64,000 nt of DNA from Paralithodes platypus. Its lineage: Eukaryota; Arthropoda; Malacostraca; Decapoda; Lithodidae. The notes under the pieces were generated by a model. That model had not been told where the DNA came from. It did not search any database and saw nothing but the letters and a program-made list of their open reading frames with translations. Location: positions 30,619,697-30,683,696 of the forward strand of contig CM064485.1 in assembly GCA_032716605.1 (NCBI GenBank), read 5' to 3'. Within the stretch, counting starts at the first letter, position 1. The number at the start of each line of letters is the position of its first letter. Made by a program: the position numbers and the translations under genes. This document shows, piece by piece, positions 18,681-28,679 of the stretch.

Positions 18681-20994
18681 CTAAGCTGCCTGGCCGAACA
18701 GCCCCGAGTCCCTGAGGAAGGCCATGGCCACGATTGGGCTTTCCCACAGAGCTCTCATTGAGTGTAGGTTGTGTTGTTGGCGTAAGTGGTTGTGTGAAAT
18801 GCAGTCTTCGATGATGTGTTTAATGGTATGGGGTGCTGTGTTACATCCCGGGCAGGCGTCGACAACGGAGTCATCCAGTCTCTTCTGATAGCTCAGGAGA
18901 GCTGGATGGTGTCCGCATCTCAGCCTGGCCAGGTGGACTCTGTCCTCGCGAGGGAGGGAGGATTCGGAAGGATGGATTTCGGGAGGTCGTGCATGCAGCT
19001 GCGTGTTGTCTGTGAATGAGTGGATGGATTGGCGAGAGATATGAGTATGGATGTGCTTCTGGAAGTTGGTTCGGGGTGGGCAGGGAGGGAGAGAGGACAA
19101 TAATTGTGTGTGATACCATGTGCTGGGTGTTGTTTTGATATTTCTTGGTGTCTGTGGGTGTGTTGCCATGTAGTTTAGTGGGTGGTCTTGGTTCGTGGAG
19201 GCTGCTGCCAGGAATTGAGTGCCTCTCATGTCCAGATGGTCTTTGACTTTGAGGATTTTGGTTTCTTGATGTAGATGATCTGTGGGTGCAGTAGCTGTGC
19301 AGCCTGTAATGATCTTCAGGGCTTTGTTTTGAATAGTCTGTAAGGTCTTATGATGTGTTTCAGCTAGGTTAGAAGCCCAGGCTGGGCTTGCGTATTCCAT
19401 TACTGATCTTATGTATTGTTTATATACTGTGGTGGTAGTTTCTTTGTTGTGTCCAAATTTTGTGTGAGCAAGTGACCTGAGGGCGTTAAGTCTGGGTGTC
19501 AGTTTCTTTTTAATGTTTGTGGTGTGCTGTTTGAATGTCATATGAGTATCATATGTTACTCCTAGGATTTTGGGTGTGTGTGTATGTGTTAGGGGTGTGT
19601 TGTTTATGGTGAGTTGCGGGATGTATTCGTGTTCACCTGTCCAGCTTGTGAGCAGGGTTGCGGTGGATTTGGCTGGGGCTAGATTAAGTCTGTTTGTAGT
19701 GCACCAGCCATGTAGTGTGTTGAGATAGGGTTGAAGGAGATCTGTTGCTCTTCTTGGGTCATGGTGTGTGCATGTGAGTGTTATGTCATCTGCATAGGAG
19801 GCTAAGTTTATTTGGGGAGTATTGGGTGTAGTTATATCGTGCATGTACAGATTGAAGAGTGCGGGCGATAGGACGGATCCTTGTGGGACTCCGTTTGGAA
19901 AGTTTCTGATTTTAGATGACTGACCGGCAAAAGATACGTGTGCACATCTGCCTGCTTGGAAGTTGGCCAGCCACCTTTTTGTGTTGTTGTGCATGTTTGT
20001 GTTGTAGATTTTGTTTGTTAGGTTGTGGCGGGGGATGGCATCGAAGGCTTTACTAATGTCGAGTGTGGCTAATAGTGAACTGTGTGGTGGTCTAGCTGAG
20101 TTGATGCCGTCGAAAGCTCTTTGTGTAAGGTCTGTGAGAAGAGTGTTTGTGGAGTGCAGTGGCCTAAAGCCATGTTGTGTTGGAGCTAGGGGTAGGTCGG
20201 GTGTAATTAGTTGTAATACTAGGCGTTCCATGACTTTGGAGGGGGAGCAAAGGAGTGTGATGGGGCGGTGCGAGGAGGGTAGCGTGGGGTCTTTGTTGGG
20301 TTTGGGGAATGTGATGATGATACCATGCTTCCAAATGTCTGGTATTGTGTTGTGTGAATAGCTGTAGTTTGATATGTTAGTGAGTGTTTGTATGCCTTGT
20401 GGTCCCAGGTGTCTGAGGTGTATGTTGCTTATGTTGTCTAGGCCACAGGCGGGTGAGTGCTTGAGATTGTTGATGATATGCTTTGTCAGGTGATTGGTGA
20501 AGGGTGTATAGTCAGGGTCTGTGGGGAATTGTCTCTTACGTCGGATGACACGTCGGTCGTCTTTGTGAGGTTTTAGGTGGCTGACATGTGAGAAGTGATT
20601 GATGAGAGTGTTTGCTTGTTGTTTACATGAAGGAGTAGTCTGTTGTTGTGATTGCAGCATGTGATTGTGTTGTGTTGCTGTTGGAAAGTGTGATGCTGTT
20701 TAGTGTTTTGTAGAGTTTTTTGGGGTTTGTTTTGTGATCAAGTGTTTGTAGGAAGTTATTCCAATTTAGTTTTTGTTGTTCTTGTATTTTGTTGTTAGTT
20801 TGGGTGTTGAGTGCTTGAATTTGTTGTGTGATGTCTTGTGTGTGGGGTGCTGGGGAGTGTTTCAGTGTGTCGCGTTGTCTGATGAGGTTTTTGAATTTCT
20901 GGTGTGAAGTTGGGGTTGTGTCTTTTTCTGTTACCTCTTGGAATGTGTTTCTTGTCAGCATTTTGGATAGTTTTATTGAGTATGTGTACAGCAT
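18681..20994 (-). pseudogene. LINE-2 reverse transcriptase and C-terminal Cys-His domain
   Basis: 20994-20623 holds the linker and 20660-18681 the 659-residue RT part in another frame. RT motifs: SPACGLDNIS, FPKPNKDP, HRPITLL, QHGFRP, DISKAFDAIP, GVPQGSVLSPALFNLY and YADDITLT. Near the end there is RLRCGHHPALL, then CPGCN...HTIKHIIEDC, a CCHC motif found at the end of jockey-group LINE proteins. Target-primed reverse transcription is the inferred role. The frame change at about 20640 breaks it. Confidence 0.88.
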
Positions 20995-22110
20995 TGTTGA
21001 TGTTAGTGATGGGTGTACTGTTTAGAGTTGTGAAGTGTTGTTCTGTCTCATTTGTAAATGCTTCCCAGTTAGCTCTTTTATAATTGGTGTATGTGTGTTT
21101 GTGGCTAGCTGGGGTGAGTCTGGTTTTGGTGGTGATAATGATCGGGAGGTGGTCAGAGCCTAAGGTTCTGACCACCCTCCAGGATGTTGTGGGGGCGAGT
21201 TCTGGGGAGCAAAAGGTGATGTCTGGAGATGATGGGTTATAGAGGGCTTGGTGAGGAATATGGGTATGTTGATGGATGTCGTTAAGGATGATGAGGTTAT
21301 CTGTTTGGTTTTGTAGTACCAGCCCTCTGTCTGTGTCGGGGTTGTCGACAAACCAGGCCGACGTCTTGGCGTTGAAGTCACCACCCAGGATGATGTGTGG
21401 GGTGTTTGTGATGTGTTGTAAGTGTGGTCTGTATTCATTTGGTACTGTAGGGGATGTTTGGGGAGGGATGTATGTGTTTATGATGGTTATGTTGGATTTG
21501 TTGCCAGTGCATATTTTAATTGATTGTATTTCTGTTGTGTTATCATTTGGGGGGAGGAGGGATTTGGTTAGTACACTGGTTACTATGTATGATATTTCAT
21601 TGTGTACCAGGGTGATGAGTCCACCGCCCCCGCCGACGGCCCGGTCTTGTCTGATGGTGGTGAAATTATGAAATGTGGGTGTTTTTTGTGATGTGCGGAG
21701 TTTTGTTTCTTGTAAGATGGCAATGTGTATGTTGTGTTGTTTGATGAAGTGTGAGAGTTCGTGTTTCTTTGTGTTAATGCCATCTATGTTCAATTGGAGA
21801 ATGTTAATGTTATGTGCACGATGTATGTTGGGTGCTGCTGCACGAGGATGGGGTGGGGGTGAGGGTGGGGGTGAGGGAGGGGCTGGAGGTTGGGATGGGT
21901 GAGGTGGGGGTGGGGATTGGGGAGCAGGAGATGGGGGTTGGAATGGATTAGGATGGGGTGTGGTGTGTTGAGTTGAGGATGTGGATGGTATGGGAAGGTT
22001 AGGTGGGTTAGGGAGGAGAGGTTGGACGGGTTTTAGGGGGGGGAGTGGATGATATGGGAAGGCTAGGTGGGTTGGGGAGGAGAGGTGGACGGGTTTTAGG
22101 CGAGGGATTT
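20795..22110 (-). pseudogene. LINE-2 apurinic-type endonuclease domain
   Basis: After a Pro-rich linker the frame has the exonuclease-endonuclease-phosphatase motifs of LINE endonucleases in order: LNIDGI, ILQETKL, YIPPQTS, ILGGDFNAK, DITF and GSDHLPI. The part of this open frame upstream of about 22110 is out of frame with the 2A/zinc part. The switch lies where two near-identical 60-base blocks (22010-22100) differ by a single base. Confidence 0.85.
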
Positions 22111-22853
22111 GACTGGGAGAGGGAGGGGCATGAGGAACAGGTCCAGGTGTTTGTGTAGTGTTTCTTGGAGGCAAGTGTTGTACAGGTGAAGTGGGTCCAG
22201 TTCCTGCATGAATTGCAGAGAACTGAACCCTTAGTGTGGCGGCTCGAAGTGATGGGTTTTGAGCAAGTTGGACATATGTATGTGTACGTGGGTCCTGGGT
22301 TGCTCTCAATGTCTCCGGCTAGAAGAAGTCTTCGAGAAATGACAGCCGGAGAGTCATTTCTCGGTGTAGGAAAAACTGTGTGATGTGTGTGTGTGGTGTG
22401 AGAGGTGTGGAAATTCCCGGCGCGACCGAAGCCACTCCAAGGACCCGTGCCCCCAGGGGGGGGGGCAGGGGATAGTTGTGACGGTTTGGCTCCCGAAACT
22501 GCTCCCCGCGGCCGGCATCCGGTTGTCCTCCACTGGTCGATTGATCTTGTCTCCGGCCGTGGAGGGTCGGCAGCCATCCGCGGTTGGCAGCTCCGGGAGG
22601 TAGTCCCATGTCGTAGACGCCGCCACATCCGGACCTCCCTTTGTTGTAGCCTGGCGTACCGTTCAGCGATGGGGAGATAGGGTTCCTCCTCATGCATTTC
22701 ATCATACTCGGCTACAGTGGGACTATATTCGTCCTCTGAATCGTCCTTTGATGATCCAGTGTCACTATCAGGCACATCACTCTCCTCAATTATGGCCATG
22801 GCATCGGCCAGGGATATTCCCCTGCGTGGGTAACGGCGTGGTAAATCCGACAT
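22008..22853 (-). pseudogene. LINE-2 N-terminal region with 2A and PHD-like finger
   Basis: I take the ATG at 22853 (context CACCATGT); an in-frame ATG also exists at 22901. From 22853 there is an acidic Ser/Asp/Glu region, then basic/Pro-rich sequence. A 2A motif follows at residues 180-188, then a Cys4-His-Cys-type finger (CPTC, CNSC, HFTC, CSSC). A 2A would release the N-terminal part as a separate peptide during translation. The frame is lost in the Pro-rich linker near 22010-22100. Confidence 0.75.
22290..22316 (-). other. 2A ribosome-skipping motif (GDIESNPGP)
   Basis: The minus strand encodes LLLAGDIESNPGP, an exact fit to the 2A consensus D(V/I)ExNPGP with the hydrophobic lead-in. 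It sits between the acidic N-terminus and the zinc finger. 2A motifs in LINE N-termini are known from trypanosomes and some animals. Confidence 0.88.
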
Positions 22854-22944
22854 GGTGTTGCACTCGCGAGATGTATGGGTAAACTGACTTTCTTTTGTCA
22901 TGCACGTCCCTTGTCCCAAGAAACCGAGATTTGTGGGTTGCCAT

Positions 22945-23470
22945 ACATTGCCTACATCCTAAGGAATATCCCATACAAATATCAAGCCAATAGCTACCAT
23001 AGGACAAGAGTAAATGAGGTCAAAATTCGTTGGGAGATAAGTGGGTACAGTGTCTTTCATCAGCTCCCCCGCATGACCACCCGCCCGGCAGGACTTGGGG
23101 GATAGCTGAGCATGGTCAAGTAATGTGTACATCCTAAGGTGTGTCTCACACAAATTTCAAGCCTATAGCTACCATAGGACTAGAGTAAATGAGGTCGAAA
23201 GTCGTTTGGATATAAGTGGGTACAGTGTTTTTCATCACCTCCCCCGCATGACCACCCGCCCGGCAGCACTAGGGTGACAACTGAGTATGGCATTGTAATG
23301 CGTACATCCTAAGAGGTGTCTCACACAAATCTCAAGCCTCTAGCTCCCATACGACAGGAGTAGATAAGGTCCAAAGTTGCGGTGAAATAAGTGGGTAAAG
23401 TGGCGCCACTAATCCCACCACCACCACCCGCGCAGCCAGGCTGGCCGGTTCACGCGTACCGTCCCTGTTC
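22945..23470. repeat. 175-bp tandem repeat, about 3 copies
   Basis: TACATCCTAAG recurs at 22953, 23128 and 23303, exactly 175 bases apart. The rest of each unit keeps CAAGCC, AGCTACCATAGGAC, GGTACAGTGT and CCCGCATGACCACCCGCCCGG. The third copy is more diverged. No gene lies in 22921-23633. Confidence 0.88.
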
Positions 23471-23548
23471 GCCAACACTCTACGGTACCTCCCCTCCAAT
23501 TCTCAAGCCATTTCCTACCATATGAGCCGAATAATAGATTTTTTAGTG

Positions 23549-23633
23549 GCCGACGCAATGTTCGCGTCGCTGGGGTCTGGCGTTACATACATAGCCGACG
23601 CAAACAGTGCGTCGCTGGGGCTCAGTGGGTTAA
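23549..23633. repeat. Pair of palindromic repeats ending at a TTAA
   Basis: GCCGACGCAATGTTCGCGTCGCTGG and GCCGACGCAAACAGTGCGTC are two direct copies of a small hairpin, 45 bases apart. The block ends CAGTGGGTTAA, and the next element starts at that TTAA. It looks like the end of another TTAA-type MITE whose other end I cannot place. Confidence 0.45.
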
Positions 23634-23988
23634 AGGAAAATTAGCTCCTATGCCCCTCTGAAAAATGACGGCTAACTCTGCTAGAGCGTAATATTCAAAA
23701 TGGCCACCAACGCCATCTTGAAAAACATGAAATGTAATATCTCTGGCATCAGATGAGCTACAAGGACGAATGAGGTGTCCTTTTTCACTAATTCTGGCAT
23801 TACAAATCCACTGGAATGGTTATTGTATTTTATTGTATTGTATATTGTATTGTTATTGTATTGTATTATACTAATTGTACATACTAATCTGCCACTTCAC
23901 TGTCACTACATGATTCACTGTATGAGCCACTATCAGAATCACTGTCCTCACTTTCGCTGCTATCATCACTGTTGTTCTCTACCTGCGG
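23634..23988 (+). repeat. Left TIR of the 5.3-kb DNA transposon
   Basis: Inverse of 28575-28936. It contains a (TTGTA)n-like stretch and an inverted copy of the last 35 or so codons of the transposon's own gene, including its stop. Confidence 0.93.
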
Positions 23989-24005
23989 TGTATATCTAAT
24001 ATTAC

Positions 24006-24021
24006 TTTTTTACTGTTTCAG
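24006..24021 (+). promoter_or_regulatory. Possible splice acceptor before the transposase start
   Basis: TTTTTTACTGTTTCAG is a good pyrimidine-rich 3' splice site 55 bases before the ATG at 24076. It would imply a 5' untranslated exon near or in the left TIR. No donor was assigned. Confidence 0.35.
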
Positions 24022-24075
24022 ATGGATCGCATGCCCATCTGATGAAAATCGCCGACTTGTGAAGTGACCGAAATA

Positions 24076-25461
24076 ATGGATAATAGAAGAGAGAGTGAAG
24101 AGTTACCAGACAAGACATTAAATGAATACGAGTGCATTTTACTCTGTGGTAAGCGATGTACCGCAGATGATCGTTTGGAAAACATTACACCTGAGAAGTG
24201 GGAATCCATCCGGGAAAAGTCTTTACAATGGAAAGAACTTGATAAGTTTCATCATATACATGAAAATGTGGATTGGGAGAAGGGACCAAAGGGTCACCAC
24301 ATGCATAGCACTTGTTACGCATCATTATCCAGCAAGCGCAAGCTCTCTCAAGCCGAAAAACGCAAACACAAATCCGAGGAACGTCTTGAAAGAGATGAAG
24401 CATCAGATCAACAAGACCCTTCCCCAGAGGCCAGTGCACCTAAAAGGCTCCGCTCCAGTATGGGTGTCCTTCACGATAAGACTCTATGTGTGTGGTGCAT
24501 GAAAGGGGCATACAAGAGTAGTGATCGTGACAAGCAGATTTTACTCCTATCAACAGTAGATGCCTGGACTAAATTCAAGTTACATACTGTCCGTCTGGAA
24601 GATGAGGTCATGAGATTGAGGCTTGACACTCTGATTGCATCCATCCCAGATAGTCAAACAGCATTTGGGTTGGAAATCCGCTACCATCGTGCGTGCTGGC
24701 GCAAATATGTAAGCGACCACAAGCCCCTTTCAGATGAAAGCACTCAACATCTGCAGCGTGTAAACCTCCAAGAGGCCCAAGCTCTCTTCTTTCATCATAT
24801 TCGTCAAGTCATCTTCAAAGACCATGAAATTCGCACACTGCAAGGCCTGCTGCAGGACTATAAGCGCATTATCTTAAATCACGGACATAACTCAGTAGTA
24901 AAATCCAGCTACTTAAAGGAAATTCTCGTCAATGAATTTGGGGAAGACATCGGATTTCATGAACGCATTCAAAAGAATGTGAGTGAACTGGTATATGATA
25001 CAACAGCAGCAGGTACATACATTGAGGCGGCAATATCTTCATTGGGTGTCAGCAATGATCAGTTAGTGATGAATGTTGCAGCACGACTCAAAGAGCAAGT
25101 CATCAGGACAAATACTATTCCCTGGCTCCTATATATACACGAGTTGGAGAGAGAAGAAGAAGACCTCAGTGAGCTCCTGCTGAAGCTGCTCACATGGCTG
25201 AAACACCCAAATAAGTCTGCAATTGATGACAGTCCATCCGTCCGATCGATTGCATCTATCCTCACAAGCTACATCACTGGAAAACGCACTGCATTTGAGA
25301 TAAATCTCTCTGTCTTACTACATGGACTGACCAAGAGTAGGGAGATAGTCGACATAATGCACAAAGATGGACTGGGCATCAGTTACAATGACGTACTTAT
25401 GCTGCGAGATTTTTGGTGGTCAATGACCTCAAGTGCTCATCTGATTGCCCCTTTGAACTAG
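24076..25461 (+). CDS. Transposon protein, N-terminal part with two zinc modules
   Basis: Starts at the ATG 24076. A first module has closely spaced Cys at residues 20, 24 and 28 and a distant H-x3-C (HSTC near 80). A Lys/Arg/Glu-rich linker is followed by a second module, CVWC near 138-141 with a distant H-x3-C (HRAC near 207). Both look like DNA-binding C2HC-type fingers. A mostly helical region follows, ending near a conserved NDVLMLRDF-like stretch. The last 16 or so codons after about 25412 are out of frame; the neighbour frame continues the protein. I do not recognise an independent function for this half alone. Confidence 0.75.
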   Translation: MDNRRESEELPDKTLNEYECILLCGKRCTADDRLENITPEKWESIREKSLQWKELDKFHHIHENVDWEKGPKGHHMHSTCYASLSSKRKLSQAEKRKHKSEERLERDEASDQQDPSPEASAPKRLRSSMGVLHDKTLCVWCMKGAYKSSDRDKQILLLSTVDAWTKFKLHTVRLEDEVMRLRLDTLIASIPDSQTAFGLEIRYHRACWRKYVSDHKPLSDESTQHLQRVNLQEAQALFFHHIRQVIFKDHEIRTLQGLLQDYKRIILNHGHNSVVKSSYLKEILVNEFGEDIGFHERIQKNVSELVYDTTAAGTYIEAAISSLGVSNDQLVMNVAARLKEQVIRTNTIPWLLYIHELEREEEDLSELLLKLLTWLKHPNKSAIDDSPSVRSIASILTSYITGKRTAFEINLSVLLHGLTKSREIVDIMHKDGLGISYNDVLMLRDFWWSMTSSAHLIAPLN

Positions 25462-28400
25462 CTGAGGATAAGCCTGCTATCGCTATAGTCGACAACGATG
25501 ACTTCAAGAGCCACACACTGACCGGTGCTGGCCAGTCACACCGCACTAATGTCATGTTTGTGCAGCCAGAATCATTTGATACAGAACTTCCTTCCGAGAA
25601 TCACGAGGATAGACCAGTTCCCGGTGCCAACTTTGCATCAAACCTCTCGACAACTCTCAAAGAGCTCGGAAGTGAAAAGCAAAAAGTCAACCCATACAAG
25701 ACAGCGAAGCGTGGGGAACCACCTCTCAGGAAGCCACCAGCTGATCAAAGTACTCCTCCTCCTGACACATCGGTGCAAAGAATTCGTGGTGTGATCCATG
25801 CATTGGCCAGGGCGCAAGATGACCGAACGAGACCTAAGCCAGAAGAACAGACTGTGCCTGGGTTTTTAGGGTTTCACGCCAGCATGTCAAATGCAGATGA
25901 GAAGAGTCGAGCAATATACCACATGACCTATCCCAACCCACCCAGTAAGACAATTCTCAATGATGTGATGTGTAAGCTTGCAAAATCAATCGAAGAAAAA
26001 AAGATGCCTTTTGCAATAATTGTTGGTGATCATCCTGTCTATGTGCTCATGCTAGAGTTGAAAAGTGAGAATGCTGAGCTGTTCAGCAAAATATTACCAT
26101 TCATGGCACCTTTCCACATCCAAATGTCGTTCATCTACACTATATACAAGAGGTTTAAGGGATCTGTCATCTCAGATGTGTTGGTGGCAGCTGGTGTTAT
26201 AGCAGACGGGTCTGTTGATCAGGCCCTTCGTGGAAAACATGTTAAGCGTGGGGTTCGCTGCTTGCGACTATTCTACGAGACTCTGGTCCACCATGTCATA
26301 GACAAACGTTTGGAAGATTCCCCTCTATCTGAAGAAATAAAGGCATCCCTTGCCAAGCTTCGACATCCGATTGATGCACAGGAACTTGCAGATGAACATG
26401 CAGAGCTAGAGAGAAATGCTGAGCTGAAGGACCTCGTTGATGCTCTCTTCAAGGACTTTGAGGGTGCCCCACAAGCAGAATACTGGATGTCATTCATGGA
26501 AATGGTTGAGGTTCTAACTCAAAATATCCATGCAATCAGAACAAGCAACTGGACTGAGTTCAAGTCCTCACTCAAGCTCATGCTTCCTTTGATGCAAATC
26601 TATGTTAATGACATGTATGGTCGGCATCTACCCGATTTCACCGCAGTGCTTGATTCCCTTCCTGTCGATCAGGCTGCATTCATGGAGAGTGGTATGTTTG
26701 CACAGTCAATGACAGGAAAACCATATTCGTGTGTCGCCCTCGACATATGGATAGAGTCAACAATGAATAAGGGCTCTAAGCTGAAGTCTGGTTGGTTGGC
26801 CATTCTGAACAATGAAAAGCAGTTCCTTTCAAACACTCGGAATGTGAATAACATCAATCGGATGAGAACAAAGGTCCATCGCCATGCTAATCGCAAGAAA
26901 CAAGGAAAAGGGAAGCATGCTGATTGCTCGTCGAGTAAAATGAAGAAGGATGAACAAGCTGTACAGGATATAAGCGCATGTCTCACTGAATTCAAGTGTG
27001 ATCCATTTGACCATACAAACAAGACACTTCGATCCCTACAGTCAGGAATCCCAGCCTCAGACGCTCTCGCTGCCGACTTGAAATCGGCAAAGGAGGATGG
27101 CACAAGCAAACTGAAGCAGTTCTTGAATGAGAGAGTGTATTCCAAGACCAAGTCTCTCAACGACAGAGTTCCCCGTAGCAAGCGTTTTAACTTTTCAACT
27201 CAGGAATTGAAGAAAGCAGATGGTGAGAACCTGAAGGGAAAGACTGAGGAAAGGGAGCGTAATGCCTTGGCCTCTGTTCTCGGACTGGTTGAAACGAGTG
27301 GTGCCCTCAAACTTCAAGAAGTCCTGCAGCATCGTGTTACAGCCGAGTGCCTTTCCATCTTCAACGTCAATGGAACCATCCGTAAGGCACAGAAAAGCAA
27401 GCTTCAACAAAAACTAACTATGACTGTCATTCCAGAGCCTGATGTATACACGTCTATTATTGATATTGGCCTCATCTGGCGCCTAACAACTCCTACCATT
27501 GAAGACAGAGAGAAGGGAGACGGTACCAAGTATACCTGGGGAGATTATGCAGAGAAGTTGGTGCACTTCATTCTAACGAGACACAAGCATGCTGAGCGCA
27601 TCATTTGCGTCAATGATTCATATGATCAGAATTACACGATCAAGGACAGTGAGAGAATATTGCGCCAAAAAAACCTACCAATCAGCAATGTCTTCATGAA
27701 GACAGAAGATAAATTTCCTTCTAGTAAAGTTTTCCATGCTCTCCTGGGTAAACCTGAGAACAAAATCCGCCTTCAGGCATTTCTTCAAACGGAATTCCAG
27801 AGAACAGCAGCAACAACTAGCACCGAGATCATCTACTGTGTAGTTGGCAGCACTGCTAAGAATCTCACCACAGGCAAGCTTGTGCCAGAGCTCACATGCT
27901 CCCATGCAGAGGCAGATACGGCAATGCTCACCATATATAGTGTGCTCCGGTCAGACAGCTACACAGCAGCTGTCGTTCTTGACACAGAGGACACAGACAA
28001 CTACGTGCAAGCGGCATATGTTGCTCAGAAGACAACAGGAATCCTGTGTGTGAAACGCAAACGTCAGCTTATCGATGCCCGATGTTTGTGCAGTGAGGCA
28101 ATGGCTGCATCCATCATACCACTTCATGTCCTCACTGGGTGTGACCACAACTCTGGCTTCTATGGAGCAAGCAAGAAGCTCATCACAGATCGTCTGGAGA
28201 AGTCTAAAGAGGCACACGACCTGCTAGCAGCATGTGGTACACAGCTCCTAGTCACAGAACAGGTCATCAGTGATTTGGAGCGGTTTGTCATTCGATATGT
28301 CTATGGTGATACCAAAAGCAAGACCCTGGGAGATGCGAGGGCAGCGAAGTGGAGAGCTCAGAAGAAAAAAAGCACTATCCGACTTGTGCCTGACTTGGAC

Positions 28401-28679
28401 AGTCTCCGTCCACACTTGGAGCGTGCAAACTATCTTGCATATTTGCAAAAGCATTACCAGCTCCAAAGTCACCCCTCACCGATCGGCCATGGATGGCATC
28501 TTGTAAATGGCCTATGTCTGCCTGTCCGTTCAACCCAGCCCCCACTTCCCCCATCCATACCACTACCTACAAATCCGCAGGCAGAGAACAACAGTGATGA
28601 TAGCAGCGAAAGTGAGGACAGTGATTCTGATAGTGGCTCATACAGTGAATCATGTAGTGACAGTGAAGTGGCAGATTAG
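25413..28679 (+). CDS. Transposon protein, DDE-like core plus PIN/FEN-like nuclease
   Basis: Overlaps the previous frame by 49 bases and has no convincing start of its own. I read it as the continuation after a one-base slip in the run ATTTTTGG near 25411. IAIVDNDDF (23-31) and IIVGDHPVY (202-210) look like the first two acidic positions of an RNase H-fold transposase; the third is not assigned. From about 700 there is a second enzyme-like region: DIGLIWRL, VNDSYDQ (near 733), EADTAM (832), DTEDTDNY (856) and LTGCDHNSGFYG (906). Their order and spacing match FEN/XPG/PIN metal-binding motifs. The C-terminus is an acidic Ser/Asp/Glu tail encoded inside the right TIR. About 1088 codons are open, so coding constraint is recent. 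Confidence 0.8.
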   Translation: MVVNDLKCSSDCPFELAEDKPAIAIVDNDDFKSHTLTGAGQSHRTNVMFVQPESFDTELPSENHEDRPVPGANFASNLSTTLKELGSEKQKVNPYKTAKRGEPPLRKPPADQSTPPPDTSVQRIRGVIHALARAQDDRTRPKPEEQTVPGFLGFHASMSNADEKSRAIYHMTYPNPPSKTILNDVMCKLAKSIEEKKMPFAIIVGDHPVYVLMLELKSENAELFSKILPFMAPFHIQMSFIYTIYKRFKGSVISDVLVAAGVIADGSVDQALRGKHVKRGVRCLRLFYETLVHHVIDKRLEDSPLSEEIKASLAKLRHPIDAQELADEHAELERNAELKDLVDALFKDFEGAPQAEYWMSFMEMVEVLTQNIHAIRTSNWTEFKSSLKLMLPLMQIYVNDMYGRHLPDFTAVLDSLPVDQAAFMESGMFAQSMTGKPYSCVALDIWIESTMNKGSKLKSGWLAILNNEKQFLSNTRNVNNINRMRTKVHRHANRKKQGKGKHADCSSSKMKKDEQAVQDISACLTEFKCDPFDHTNKTLRSLQSGIPASDALAADLKSAKEDGTSKLKQFLNERVYSKTKSLNDRVPRSKRFNFSTQELKKADGENLKGKTEERERNALASVLGLVETSGALKLQEVLQHRVTAECLSIFNVNGTIRKAQKSKLQQKLTMTVIPEPDVYTSIIDIGLIWRLTTPTIEDREKGDGTKYTWGDYAEKLVHFILTRHKHAERIICVNDSYDQNYTIKDSERILRQKNLPISNVFMKTEDKFPSSKVFHALLGKPENKIRLQAFLQTEFQRTAATTSTEIIYCVVGSTAKNLTTGKLVPELTCSHAEADTAMLTIYSVLRSDSYTAAVVLDTEDTDNYVQAAYVAQKTTGILCVKRKRQLIDARCLCSEAMAASIIPLHVLTGCDHNSGFYGASKKLITDRLEKSKEAHDLLAACGTQLLVTEQVISDLERFVIRYVYGDTKSKTLGDARAAKWRAQKKKSTIRLVPDLDSLRPHLERANYLAYLQKHYQLQSHPSPIGHGWHLVNGLCLPVRSTQPPLPPSIPLPTNPQAENNSDDSSESEDSDSDSGSYSESCSDSEVAD

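Larger units (their letters stand above)
18640..22920 (-). mobile_element. LINE-2: non-LTR retrotransposon with 2A and (AAC)n tail
   Basis: Reads 5' to 3' from about 22920 to 18640: acidic N-terminal region, 2A motif, zinc finger, Pro-rich linker, endonuclease, RT, Cys-His tail, stop, then only about 10 bases to an (AAC)n tail (18658-18679). Two truncated 3' ends of the same family are at 47323-47440 and 48412-48534, each with the same tail. Three or so frameshifts disable this copy. Confidence 0.88.

Noticed and set aside
20011..21902. Plus-strand ORFs over LINE-2
   Set aside because: Shadows of the LINE-2 endonuclease and RT frames.
22165..22309. Start of the LINE-2 endonuclease frame at 22309
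   Set aside because: Between 22309 and about 22110 this frame is a shadow of the 2A/zinc-finger frame; coding evidence switches only in the Pro-rich linker.
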